Part shown: positions 1 to 7,604 of the stretch, one piece after another
Numbering within the stretch: position 1 is the stretch's first letter
How the letters are laid out: the number at the start of each line of letters is the position of its first letter
Translations under genes and position numbers: made by a program
Notes under the pieces: generated by a model
Database searches by the model: none
Told to the model about the DNA's origin: nothing
The model's input: the letters and a program-made list of their open reading frames with translations, nothing else
From: Chthonomonas sp. UBA2362
GTDB lineage: Bacteria > Armatimonadota > Fimbriimonadia > Fimbriimonadales > Fimbriimonadaceae
Direction of reading: 5' to 3'
NCBI GenBank assembly: GCA_002344135.1
Contig: DDTO01000003.1
Location: 1 to 36,077, forward strand
Length of the DNA stretch: 36,077 bases

Positions 1-19
1 AATCCCACCCTCTCCGCCA
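1..19 (+). tRNA. 3' end of a tRNA, probably tRNA-Ser (cut by window edge)
   Basis: The first 19 bases read as the last part of a tRNA: the end of the T loop, a CCCAC T-stem strand, the acceptor strand CCTCTCC, a discriminator G and an encoded CCA. Discriminator G and an acceptor strand that would pair with GGAGAGG are typical of tRNA-Ser. The anticodon lies outside the window, so the isoacceptor cannot be read. Confidence 0.72.
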
Positions 20-83
20 GTTTCTTGATTTGGGTCTGAAACCAGGTTCAAACTCAATTTACCACGGTCTCCGAAGCTGAAAC

Positions 84-105
84 GTACGCAAGATGTACGC
101 AAGAT
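84..105. repeat. exact 11-bp tandem repeat
   Basis: The unit GTACGCAAGAT occurs twice head to tail (84-94 and 95-105). It is flanked by two copies of TCCGAAGC (70-77 and 106-113), giving a nested repeat in the spacer between the tRNA end and the RusA-like gene. Nothing else in positions 20-193 looks functional to me. Confidence 0.8.
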
Positions 106-193
106 TCCGAAGCATGAGTGCGGCTGCTAGACCACTCTGCGACCTCTCCGGGGACGTGCAAACGTGACTCTTCAGGGTTCATGCTCTTCCGAT

Positions 194-595
194 ATGCAGC
201 CGAATCGAGTCGAAATCTGCGTTCGAGGAATGGCACCGAAACCATGGGCGACGGGAGAACTTCCTTGGCGTCGGCTCGTATCGGATTCCTGTGCCGAAAT
301 GACCTCCATCGACCACGAGGCGCTGGCAATTGTGGCTGCCTTCGAGGTCACGCTCGTTTTCTTTTTGAGTCCGGCCCGCTGCCAAGACACCGACCTAGAC
401 AATCTGGTAAAGCCAGTTTTGGACACCATCTTTCTCATCGACCAACCTCAAACCCAAGACCGGACTTTGACTGGAGCGCTCGTCAAGCGCAACGACAATG
501 CGGTTCGAAAACTGACGCTAGAGAAACGTCCGGTGCACGAGCCTGCGGAACTCGGTGTTGACATCCTGGTCGAGTGGTCACCTCCCCTCGATTGA
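194..595 (+). CDS. RusA-like Holliday junction resolvase family protein
   Basis: The 133-residue product carries the RusA-type core: a segment reading D-T-D-L-D-N-L-V-K-P-V-L-D at about residues 66-78, followed by N-D-N-A-V. This matches the acidic metal-binding D..D.DN..K..LD signature of RusA, a dimeric endonuclease that resolves four-way DNA junctions and is usually phage-borne. I start at the ATG at 194 because a conserved N-terminal strand follows directly. A GTG in frame at 164 would add ten residues without family character. No other phage gene is visible nearby. The gene follows a tRNA, a common integration site, so it may be a remnant of a lost element or a domesticated gene. Confidence 0.65.
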   Translation: MQPNRVEICVRGMAPKPWATGELPWRRLVSDSCAEMTSIDHEALAIVAAFEVTLVFFLSPARCQDTDLDNLVKPVLDTIFLIDQPQTQDRTLTGALVKRNDNAVRKLTLEKRPVHEPAELGVDILVEWSPPLD

Positions 596-689
596 CGCCA
601 AGGGCACCGGGGACTCGTCGGCGGGATCGAACGTGACGAGGCACGAAGACGAATTGCGACGGGCGCCGTTCCTGTAAGATAAGAGCGTT

Positions 690-1157
690 ATGCTGCATCT
701 GCTGGTGTCGGTTATTCTGGGTCAAGCTCAACCCTCGGCACCTCTTCTCGACTTGCCCCTTACGGCGGCACCCCTGCAGGCGCCGAAGGTCCTGGTCGAC
801 CTCAAACTCAAACCAGTTACGATCAGTCAGATCGAATATGAACCGGCCAAAGAGACGATTCGTGTGTTCCGATATACATTCAAGGGGGACTTCACGAACC
901 TGCTGACGAAGTGGCAGGCCGCGCTCGAGAAGGAGGGCTGGACTTACCAGAAGCGCGGAGAGGATGGGGTTGCCGCATTCGAGCGGACGAAATCCAAGAG
1001 CCCGCTCATTCGGCAGGCCTTCTTGGTGCGCCGGGCTAAGATCTCGCGGGACGAGTCGATGCGGGCTGCCACGAAGATTGACGCGCGGGCCAAGGGATGG
1101 ATCGGAATCTCCTATAACGAGATCGTCCCGCTCGGCTACTGGGACAAGAAGCGCTAA
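690..1157 (+). CDS. small secreted protein of unknown function
   Basis: The 155-residue product begins with a short hydrophobic stretch (LHLLVSVILGQA) that looks like a signal peptide cleaved near residue 13. The rest is a compact soluble domain with alternating charged strands and a helix rich in Lys and Arg. I do not recognise a family. A TAAGAT hexamer lies 9 nt before the ATG with no Shine-Dalgarno sequence, so transcription may begin almost at the start codon. The downstream gene begins 26 bp later and may be transcribed separately. Confidence 0.6.
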   Translation: MLHLLVSVILGQAQPSAPLLDLPLTAAPLQAPKVLVDLKLKPVTISQIEYEPAKETIRVFRYTFKGDFTNLLTKWQAALEKEGWTYQKRGEDGVAAFERTKSKSPLIRQAFLVRRAKISRDESMRAATKIDARAKGWIGISYNEIVPLGYWDKKR

Positions 1158-1183
1158 TCAGTCCAGCATGGCATGATCGGGCC

Positions 1184-1546
1184 ATGCACGACGAACTCCT
1201 CGGCCTCACCCGGCGGCTCCTCGACGCCATCGCCGGCGGCGACTGGGACATCTACGTGGCTTTCACCGACGCCAACCTGACTTGTTTCGAACCTGAGGCA
1301 TGCGGCCTTCTCGTTGAGGGGCTCGACATCCACCGCTTCTACTTCGAGCTCCCCCGAAGTGATGTCCGAAAGGTGGATCACATGGTCCACGCACGCGTCG
1401 TCCCGCTCGGGCCGGACGCTGCGATCGTGGCCTACGTCCGCCTCGTACAACTCCCAACCGAGACCCGGCACTTCGAGGAAACGAGGGTGTGGCGGCGCAC
1501 GGGCGGAGTTTGGCGACAAGTACACGTGCACCGATCGGTACACTGA
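1184..1546 (+). CDS. CaMKII association-domain-like protein (SnoaL/NTF2 fold)
   Basis: The 120-residue product closely follows the calcium/calmodulin-dependent kinase II association domain: an N-terminal helix with LLDAIAGGDWDIY, then LTCFEPEACGLLVEGLDIHRFYF at about residues 31-53, and a C-terminal strand WRQVHVHRS. In animals this domain assembles kinase holoenzymes. Bacterial copies are stand-alone NTF2-like proteins of unknown role that are thought to oligomerise or bind a small ligand. There is no kinase domain here. A CATGAT box lies 6 nt before the ATG. The gene ends 11 bp before glnS, so the two probably share a transcript. Confidence 0.85.
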   Translation: MHDELLGLTRRLLDAIAGGDWDIYVAFTDANLTCFEPEACGLLVEGLDIHRFYFELPRSDVRKVDHMVHARVVPLGPDAAIVAYVRLVQLPTETRHFEETRVWRRTGGVWRQVHVHRSVH

Positions 1547-1557
1547 AACCACAGCCG

Positions 1558-3258
1558 ATGACCACACCTGAAGCCAACGCGCGCGACGCCGCACCATCCG
1601 ATTTCATCCGGGACGCCATCCGCGAGGACCTCGCGAACGGGCGCTACGATCGCGTCCACACCCGCTTTCCGCCGGAACCGAACGCGTACCTCCACATCGG
1701 CCACGCGAAGGCGGTGTGGATCGACTACGGCATTGCCCGGGAGTTCGGAGGGCTTTTCAACCTAAGATTCGACGATACCAACCCTCTGAAGGAGGAGCCC
1801 GAATTCGTAGAGGCAATCATCGAAGACGTCCGCTGGCTCGGCGCGGACTGGGGCGATCGCCTTTACTTCGCCTCCGACTACTTCGAGCAGATGGTGGAAT
1901 GGGCTATCCAACTCATTCGGCAAGGGCAGGCCTACGTGTGCGACCTCTCGCCCGAAGAGATGCGTGCGACCCGGGGCACGCTGACCGAACCGGGGACCGA
2001 CAGCCCCTACAGGAACCGATCGGTCGATGAGAACCTCGGCCTGTTCGCGCGGATGCGGTCCGGCGAGTTTCCGGATGGGTCCCGAACCCTGCGTGCAAAG
2101 ATCGACATGGCTTCGCCGAACGTCGTGATGCGTGACCCGGTGATGTACCGCATCCGCCATGCCGAGCACCATCGCCAGGGCACCAAGTGGTGCGTCTACC
2201 CCAGTTACGACTGGGCGCACGGCCTCGAGGATTCCATCGAAGGCGTTACCCACTCGCTGTGCACTCTGGAGTACGAGATCCATCGCCCGCTTTACGACTG
2301 GTTCCTCGAGCAGCTCGGCATCTACCGACCACGGCAGATCGAGTTCGCACGGCTCAGCCTGACCTACACTGTGATGAGTAAGCGCCGCTTCGTCGATTTA
2401 GTCGACCGGGGCTTCGTCATCGGCTTCGACGACCCCAGGCTGCCGACGCTCGCTGGGCTGCGGCGGCGAGGCTACACACCGGAGGCGATCCGCGAGTTCT
2501 GCGAGCGGGTCGGGGTCGGTGGCCGTGCCGATACGACGATCGATATGCACATGCTCGAAGACTGCATCCGCGAGGACCTCAACCAACGTTCTACGCGAGT
2601 GATGGGCGTCTTGAATCCGCTTCGAGTCGTGCTCACGAACTATCCAGATGGTCAAACCGAGGAAGTCGATGCGATCAACAATCCGGAGGACCCTTCGGCG
2701 GGAACGAGGAAGATACCGTTCGGAAAGACGCTCTACATCGAGCGCGACGACTTTCGCAAGGAGCCGCCACCGAAGTTCTTCCGCCTTGCGCCGGGGCGCG
2801 AGGTGCGTCTCCGCTATGGCTATTTCATCACTTGTCAAGAAGTGATCGAGGACGAATCGGGCGAGATCGTCGAGCTACGCTGCACGTATGATCCAGCGAC
2901 TCGCGGAGGCGATGCCCCCGACGGGCGCAAGGTGAAAGGGACCATTCATTGGGTCAGCGCGGAGCATGCGATCGAAGTGGAAGTTCGCCTCTACGACCAC
3001 TTGTTCGCCAAGCCCGACCCGGATGAAGTCGACGAAGGTCTGGACTACACCGCGAACCTCAATCCAGAGTCCCTGCGTGTGCAGGCGGCTTACGTGGAGC
3101 CGAGCGTCGCCGGCGCGCCGGCCGGCGCCCGCTATCAGTTCGAGAGGCTCGCTTACTTCTGCGTCGATCCGGATTCGTCGCCGGAACGGCTCGTGTTTAA
3201 CCGAACGGTGACTCTTCGCGATTCCTGGGCAAAGATCGAGAAGGCGATGGGGGGATAG
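1558..3258 (+). CDS. glnS: glutaminyl-tRNA synthetase
   Basis: The product charges tRNA-Gln with glutamine in the cytoplasm. It has 566 residues, close to the 554 of the E. coli enzyme. The class I signature PPEPNAYLHIGHAKA is at about residues 38-52, with HIGH at 46-49, and the KMSKS-equivalent VMSKR at 272-276. The C-terminal half is the two-lobed beta-barrel anticodon-binding region. I chose the ATG at 1558 because it lies just after the preceding stop and directly before the conserved N-terminal helix. Longer in-frame readings from 1489 run into the upstream gene. Direct GlnRS is absent from many bacteria, which instead use Glu-tRNA-Gln amidotransferase, so its presence is informative. 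There is no clear Shine-Dalgarno sequence. Confidence 0.97.
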   Translation: MTTPEANARDAAPSDFIRDAIREDLANGRYDRVHTRFPPEPNAYLHIGHAKAVWIDYGIAREFGGLFNLRFDDTNPLKEEPEFVEAIIEDVRWLGADWGDRLYFASDYFEQMVEWAIQLIRQGQAYVCDLSPEEMRATRGTLTEPGTDSPYRNRSVDENLGLFARMRSGEFPDGSRTLRAKIDMASPNVVMRDPVMYRIRHAEHHRQGTKWCVYPSYDWAHGLEDSIEGVTHSLCTLEYEIHRPLYDWFLEQLGIYRPRQIEFARLSLTYTVMSKRRFVDLVDRGFVIGFDDPRLPTLAGLRRRGYTPEAIREFCERVGVGGRADTTIDMHMLEDCIREDLNQRSTRVMGVLNPLRVVLTNYPDGQTEEVDAINNPEDPSAGTRKIPFGKTLYIERDDFRKEPPPKFFRLAPGREVRLRYGYFITCQEVIEDESGEIVELRCTYDPATRGGDAPDGRKVKGTIHWVSAEHAIEVEVRLYDHLFAKPDPDEVDEGLDYTANLNPESLRVQAAYVEPSVAGAPAGARYQFERLAYFCVDPDSSPERLVFNRTVTLRDSWAKIEKAMGG

Positions 3259-3272
3259 GCGCACGGGGCGGC

Positions 3273-3296
3273 CACCTCCCACTTCGTGGAGAGGTG
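3273..3296. terminator. stem-loop between convergent genes
   Basis: CACCTC-CCAC pairs with GTGG-A-GAGGTG across a TTC loop, giving ten base pairs with one bulged A. It lies between the glnS stop and the convergent thioesterase stop. No U-tract follows on either strand, so its action as an intrinsic terminator is plausible but unproven. Confidence 0.5.
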
Positions 3297-3318
3297 AATG
3301 TCGTTCGGCGTTCCTTGT

Positions 3319-3873
3319 TCAATCGATGCCCATCGAGGCGAGTCGCCCTTCGAGGGTGGCATCGTCCAGCGTGGCGATCTCCTCGAAAGCTTCCGTTACG
3401 GCGTGGCGAGCGCGGTCGAGGATTTCCTTGGCGGCGAGTCCCCGAAGCACCGCGACCCTGCTTTCGCGGCTGGCCGGCCGGCGTCCGGGCACAGCCACCG
3501 GTCGACCATCCGAGCCCAGCGCCACCATCGTCGCGAGACAGGAATTGGTATGCCGAAGCTCGCCCTCGACGACCCTTTCGGCATAGGCGTCGACCTGAAC
3601 CAACACACTCGTATGCGCCGCGACGAGGACTTCCGCGACCACATGCAGCACTTCGCCGATCTCGATCGCTACCTGAAACTCGACGTCACCCATTCCGCGG
3701 GCGACGCAGGTCATGCCAACATGGCGGCTTGCCGCGATGTAGGCCGCTCTTTCCATGAGCGAGAAAACGACGCCACCGAACACGTGGCCGAGGCCGTTAT
3801 CGTCGGATGGTGTCGTTAAGACCGATAGGGACACTCGATTACGACCGATCGCTTCGAAGGGGTCTGAGCGCAT
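3319..3873 (-). CDS. acyl-CoA thioesterase, hotdog fold (YciA/BFIT type)
   Basis: The 184-residue product resembles short hotdog acyl-CoA thioesterases, which hydrolyse acyl-CoA to free acid and CoA. The characteristic DDNGLGHVFGGVVFSLMERAA segment (about residues 24-44) corresponds to the 'N..G.v.GG.lm..mD.aa' helix motif of the family. Strands with VEFQVAIEIGEVLHVVAEV follow, and the C-terminal 40 residues are helical. I start at the ATG at 3873 because the open frame upstream has no family resemblance. A TATCGT hexamer sits 7 nt before this ATG, consistent with leaderless initiation. The catalytic acid of the hotdog helix is probably the Glu in LMERA. Confidence 0.82.
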   Translation of the reverse strand: MRSDPFEAIGRNRVSLSVLTTPSDDNGLGHVFGGVVFSLMERAAYIAASRHVGMTCVARGMGDVEFQVAIEIGEVLHVVAEVLVAAHTSVLVQVDAYAERVVEGELRHTNSCLATMVALGSDGRPVAVPGRRPASRESRVAVLRGLAAKEILDRARHAVTEAFEEIATLDDATLEGRLASMGID

Positions 3874-3945
3874 GCCGCGAACGATACCGCCTGAGTGCTG
3901 GCTTAGAATCGTGACTCTGGTGCACAATTGTGGAACTCTGCATTT

Positions 3946-4896
3946 ATGATGGGGCGCGTTCTGATTCTGGGGTTGGCCTTGGCGGCGGTTACCGGCTGTG
4001 GTATGAGCCGGGCGGCCTCGCCCGATTTTGCAGCCGCCCGTGCCGACAGGGCGAAGAGCCGTGTCTCGAAGGATGGCATCTCCACGCTCCACCTCAAATC
4101 GGGAGGCCTCGATCGATCATGCCGACTCTACGGATTGCTCGACGGCACTCCGCGGCCGATGGTGATCCTTATTCATTGCAGCAGCGATACGCCGGAATCG
4201 ATCGTGAAGAAGACCGGGTTTGCCGATCTTGCGCGTCGAGAGGGGTTCATCTTGGCGGTGCCAGAAGTGGCCGCTCCGGGCAAAGGCTGGACCTCACATC
4301 CGAAGATCTTCGGCAAGGAGGCGCCCGCCGACGACATCGGCTTCTTCCGCGAACTGCTCGTGCGCCTCAAGCGCGAGTTTCCGATCGATCCGCACCGAAT
4401 CTACGTCGCGGGCCATCTCAGCGGGGCGATGATGGCCTTTCGACTGGCTGCCGATATGACCGACCAGTTTGCGGCGGTCGGAACAGTGAACGGCACGATC
4501 GGGGTCACCGCGCAGAGCACCGGAATGACGTCCAGACTGGAGAAACCCGCACTTCCGATCCCGGTGATCGCATTCCACGGCTGGCAGAACGACGTGATGC
4601 CCTACGACGGCGGTCCGGCGGCCCGAGCGAAGCGCGAGTACGTCAGCGTGAACGAGACGATCCGGTTCTGGCGAAGCGTTAATGCCTGTACCGCGCAACC
4701 CCTGATCAGCCGATACGGCCACCGCGAGACCGTGCGAATCCTCTACCCCGCGGTCGGAACGGGGGCCGACGTGATTCTCTACAAGCTGCCCAAGCACGAT
4801 CACGAGTGGCCCACGACCGTCCTCGACGGAGAGGACGGAGCGTCGCGAACGCCGGCCGAACTCATGTGGGCGTTCTTCTCGACCCACCGGCGCTAG
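3946..4896 (+). CDS. lipoprotein esterase of the LpqC/polyhydroxybutyrate-depolymerase family, atypical nucleophile
   Basis: The 316-residue product has a lipoprotein signal ending in VTGC (Cys18), so it is probably anchored on the outer face of a membrane. The alpha/beta-hydrolase fold is recognisable: HCSSDTPESI near the oxyanion region, RIYVAGHLSGAMMAFRLA at the nucleophile elbow, HGWQNDVMPY carrying the acid, and KHDHEWP carrying the histidine. Family members read G-x-S-x-G at the elbow. Here the five residues at 156-160 are G-H-L-S-G, so the serine position holds Leu and the Ser is shifted by one. It may be inactive, altered, or the result of two compensating indels. The gene ends on a CTAG shared with the convergent reductase. 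Confidence 0.82.
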   Translation: MMGRVLILGLALAAVTGCGMSRAASPDFAAARADRAKSRVSKDGISTLHLKSGGLDRSCRLYGLLDGTPRPMVILIHCSSDTPESIVKKTGFADLARREGFILAVPEVAAPGKGWTSHPKIFGKEAPADDIGFFRELLVRLKREFPIDPHRIYVAGHLSGAMMAFRLAADMTDQFAAVGTVNGTIGVTAQSTGMTSRLEKPALPIPVIAFHGWQNDVMPYDGGPAARAKREYVSVNETIRFWRSVNACTAQPLISRYGHRETVRILYPAVGTGADVILYKLPKHDHEWPTTVLDGEDGASRTPAELMWAFFSTHRR

Positions 4897-5807
4897 CGCT
4901 TCTTCCACCAAAGGTGGCCCGTGTCCGCTTGGGCCTTCACCTCGGCCTCCAAACGGCGCATTTCGGTGTCTGCCATCTTTAGGTAGGCGCGGGCGTATTC
5001 GAGATTCTTGCCGACCTCATGGCCCCGGCGGAGCCCGATGGTAAGGCAGTCGATGGGCTGGCTCCAGGCATAGCGAAGAAGCGGCTCGGGATCGAACGAC
5101 CCTCCACTCGCCCGCTCCATACCCTTGAGCGACTTCATGCCTACGACCGCGACCGACTGCTTTCGCGCGTAGGGGATGACTTCGTCGTTGAAATCGGAGA
5201 TGTGCTTATCGAGCGCGCTGACGGGCACGAGGATGCTCGCAAAGGGATAGCGCTTCAGGGCGTCGAGGATAACCTCCGGCCGCGTGTGACCGGTGATTCC
5301 GATGAACCGGATCAACCCTTCCTTCTTCGCACGCTCGAGGCCTTCCGCAGCGCCACCCTTCTTGAGAACCGCGTCGAGCGTTCCGGCATCGTTCACCGCA
5401 TGGACCTGGAGGAGGTCGATCCGATCGGTTTGGAGGCGGTCCAAGCTTTCCCGCACCTCCCTGTAGGCGCCATCGGCGTCGCGGGCAAGCGTCTTCGTCG
5501 CGAGAAAGACCTCCTTGCGTCGGCGCTTCATAACGCGGCCGATCGCCTGCTCGCTCCGCGTTTCCATGTAGCTCGGCGCGGTGTCGATGTAGTTGACGCC
5601 CGCATCGATGAGCTGATCGAGGGCGATCACGGTCTCCTCGGCGCCAGGAATCTCGGCGGTGCCGACAGCGTAGATCGACGCGTTCCACCCCGTCTTGCCG
5701 AGCGGGCGTTTGGGGATTTGTTTCGCCGTCTGGCCGAGGACAGGCAAGGCTCCTGCTCCCAGAGAGAGGCCGGATAGCCGAAGGAGATCGCGACGGGAAA
5801 GCGACAT
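4893..5807 (-). CDS. Tat-exported aldo/keto reductase
   Basis: The 304-residue product begins with a twin-arginine signal (SRRDLLRLSG, then a hydrophobic run ending ALPVLGQ), so it is probably exported folded with its cofactor. The aldo/keto reductase barrel follows, with the catalytic tetrad visible as Asp in NYIDTAPSY, Tyr in the same motif, Lys in LATKT and His in LQVHAVND. Such enzymes reduce carbonyl compounds with NADPH; the substrate is unknown. I start at the ATG at 5807, which directly precedes the Tat motif and has a TACGAT box 6 nt upstream. The gene is divergent from pxpB with only 28 bp between start codons. Confidence 0.9.
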   Translation of the reverse strand: MSLSRRDLLRLSGLSLGAGALPVLGQTAKQIPKRPLGKTGWNASIYAVGTAEIPGAEETVIALDQLIDAGVNYIDTAPSYMETRSEQAIGRVMKRRRKEVFLATKTLARDADGAYREVRESLDRLQTDRIDLLQVHAVNDAGTLDAVLKKGGAAEGLERAKKEGLIRFIGITGHTRPEVILDALKRYPFASILVPVSALDKHISDFNDEVIPYARKQSVAVVGMKSLKGMERASGGSFDPEPLLRYAWSQPIDCLTIGLRRGHEVGKNLEYARAYLKMADTEMRRLEAEVKAQADTGHLWWKKR

Positions 5808-5813
5808 GTTCCT

Positions 5814-5828
5814 ATCGTATCGCATACT
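5814..5828. promoter_or_regulatory. back-to-back -10 elements for the reductase gene and pxpB
   Basis: On the plus strand CATACT (5823-5828) lies 7 nt before the pxpB ATG. On the minus strand TACGAT (5819-5814) lies 6 nt before the reductase ATG. Only 3 bp separate the two hexamers, so the core promoters overlap and both messages would be leaderless. Confidence 0.6.
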
Positions 5829-5835
5829 GCCTGTC

Positions 5836-6510
5836 ATGCGGATCGTCCCGCTGGGAGAAACCGCTTGGATTCTCGCCGAGCTCGAAGCTTCGCCTTGGTG
5901 GGTGGCCGATAGGCTTAGAGAGGCCGCAGTGCCTGGCCTCGCCGATGCCGCCGCGGCCTACGAGACGGTCGGCGTTTACTTCGAGTTTCCACCGGGTCAG
6001 GTTCAGCGCGACCAGATCGAATCGGCCGTCGCTTTACTCGAGGGAAGGCAGCCTCCTCTCATGCCACTCGTCGAGGTCCCGGTCTGCTATGAACTGGGTG
6101 AGGACGTCGAAGAGATCTCGTCGAGGCTTGGCCTTACCGTGGCCGGACTCGCCCAGGCGCACTCGAAGGTGGAGTACGAGTGTTTTGCCGTCGGCTTCCA
6201 GCCCGGCTTTCCTTACTTGGGCTATCTTCCCGACTCGCTGTCGGGCATTCCCCGGCTCGCCAGCCCACGGACTCGGGTCGCGGCCGGGTCGGTCGGGATC
6301 ACCGGCCGCCAGACCGGCATTTACCCGGGTGGAAGTCCTGGTGGCTGGCCACTCATCGGTCGAACGCCGATGCTTATCGCCGATCTAGACCACGGCAAGT
6401 TCCTGTTTCGCTCTGGCCTTCGGGTCAGATTCATGCCAATCGGCCAAGCCGAATACGACTCCTTTGATCCCGGCGAGCATCCTGGTACCATCGAAGAATG
6501 CCCCCCGTGA
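5836..6510 (+). CDS. pxpB: 5-oxoprolinase subunit PxpB (KipI/allophanate hydrolase subunit 1 family)
   Basis: The 224-residue product matches the PxpB/KipI family: an N-terminal regulatory-like domain with VGVYFEF, then VEVPVCYELGEDVEEIS, the hallmark GFQPGFPYLGYLP, and PRTRVAAGSVGITGRQTGIYP towards the C terminus. PxpB works with PxpA and PxpC to cleave 5-oxoproline to glutamate using ATP. Neither partner is in this window, so the gene stands apart from the usual pxpABC order. I chose the ATG at 5836, since the longer frame would overlap the divergent reductase gene. The stop overlaps the mrp start by 13 bp, suggesting translational coupling. Confidence 0.9.
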   Translation: MRIVPLGETAWILAELEASPWWVADRLREAAVPGLADAAAAYETVGVYFEFPPGQVQRDQIESAVALLEGRQPPLMPLVEVPVCYELGEDVEEISSRLGLTVAGLAQAHSKVEYECFAVGFQPGFPYLGYLPDSLSGIPRLASPRTRVAAGSVGITGRQTGIYPGGSPGGWPLIGRTPMLIADLDHGKFLFRSGLRVRFMPIGQAEYDSFDPGEHPGTIEECPP

Positions 6511-7580
6511 CCGAAAATGCGGTGCTCGACGCGCTGCGTGCCGTTCGAGACCCCGATCTCGGGCGCGACATCGTCGCATTGGGTTTCATAAAGGACCTCG
6601 TCATCGAAGGCGGCGTCGTCTCGTTCAAGGTTCAGTTGACGACTCCCGCCTGCCCGGTCAAGGACCAGTTACGTGACCAATGCGAGGCCTTCGTCGCCGC
6701 CCTGGAAGGCGTGGAGCGAGTGGAAGTCGAAATGACGGCGGCGGTTCGGTCACGCGAGGCTAGCGCAGAAGACCTCCTTCCCGGCGTCGCGCAGGTGATC
6801 GCGATCGCTTCGGGAAAGGGCGGGGTGGGGAAGAGCACCGTCACCGTGAATCTGGCGATCGCCCTCGCCGAGACCGGTGCTCGGGTTGGCTTGATGGACG
6901 CCGACGTCTACGGCCCGAGCATTCCGCTCATGCTCGGCTGCCCAGAAGACCGACCCTACACCCGCGACGCGAAGATCGTCCCGATCGAGCGATTTGGCGT
7001 GCGGGTCATGTCGCTGGGCTTTCTGCTGGAGGACGGCCAGGCCGTGCTTTGGCGGGGTCCGATGGTGGCGGGCACCGTGCGTCAGCTGCTGGCCGACGTC
7101 GATTGGGGTGAACTCGATTACCTGTTGGTCGACCTACCACCAGGCACCGGCGACGCGCCGATGTCGCTCGCGCAGTTGGTCCCGCTGACCGGCGTGGTGA
7201 TCGTCACGACCCCTCACAACGTCGCGGGCAACATTGCCGGCAAGGCGGCGGCTCTCTTTACCCGCCTGGAGTCCCCCCTACTCGGCGTGGTGGAGAACAT
7301 GGGCGTGTTCCTTTGCCCCCATTGCGGGGAGGAGTCTCGCATCTTCGCGGGAATGTCGGGCGAGGAGTTGGCCATCAACTTGGGCATCCCGTTTTTGGGC
7401 TCGGTTCCCCTCGATCCGATGGTGAGCCTGGCCGGAGACCGCGGTATACCCAGCGTCATCGCCTACCCCGACCGGCCGCAGGCCGAAGCGTTCCGAGCGA
7501 TCGCGGGGCGGCTGGCCGCGCGGTCGAGCGTGCTCGCGATCGAACGAAGCGGTACAGAAAAGCCGCCGACGCCGGTATAG
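6498..7580 (+). CDS. mrp: Mrp/ApbC family iron-sulfur cluster carrier ATPase
   Basis: The 360-residue cytoplasmic protein has an N-terminal MIP18/DUF59 domain (residues 1-85, with a Cys pair region TTPACPVKDQL) and a P-loop domain. The deviant Walker A GKGGVGKS lies at 106-113, followed by MDADVYGPSIP and VDLPPGTGD. The CPHC motif at 273-276 binds a bridging iron-sulfur cluster between two subunits. Mrp proteins assemble and hand over clusters to apoproteins. The ATG lies inside the end of pxpB, so the two are probably one transcript. The last codons and the stop form part of a terminator stem used by the convergent htrA gene. Confidence 0.95.
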   Translation: MPPVTENAVLDALRAVRDPDLGRDIVALGFIKDLVIEGGVVSFKVQLTTPACPVKDQLRDQCEAFVAALEGVERVEVEMTAAVRSREASAEDLLPGVAQVIAIASGKGGVGKSTVTVNLAIALAETGARVGLMDADVYGPSIPLMLGCPEDRPYTRDAKIVPIERFGVRVMSLGFLLEDGQAVLWRGPMVAGTVRQLLADVDWGELDYLLVDLPPGTGDAPMSLAQLVPLTGVVIVTTPHNVAGNIAGKAAALFTRLESPLLGVVENMGVFLCPHCGEESRIFAGMSGEELAINLGIPFLGSVPLDPMVSLAGDRGIPSVIAYPDRPQAEAFRAIAGRLAARSSVLAIERSGTEKPPTPV

Positions 7581-7591
7581 CGTCGGCGGCT
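7561..7591 (-). terminator. intrinsic terminator of htrA, embedded in the end of mrp
   Basis: AGCCGCCGACGC (7561-7572) and GCGTCGGCGGCT (7580-7591) form a perfect 12-bp stem with a 7-nt loop. Read on the minus strand it is followed by TTTTCTG, the U-tract expected of a rho-independent terminator for htrA. The stem contains the mrp stop codon. Confidence 0.75.
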
Positions 7592-7604
7592 AGAGGGTAG
7601 CCCG

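Noticed and set aside
3873..4092. N-terminal extension of the thioesterase
   Set aside because: The extra 73 residues are low in family character and overlap the divergent lipoprotein gene; the ATG at 3873 fits the family start and a -10 box.
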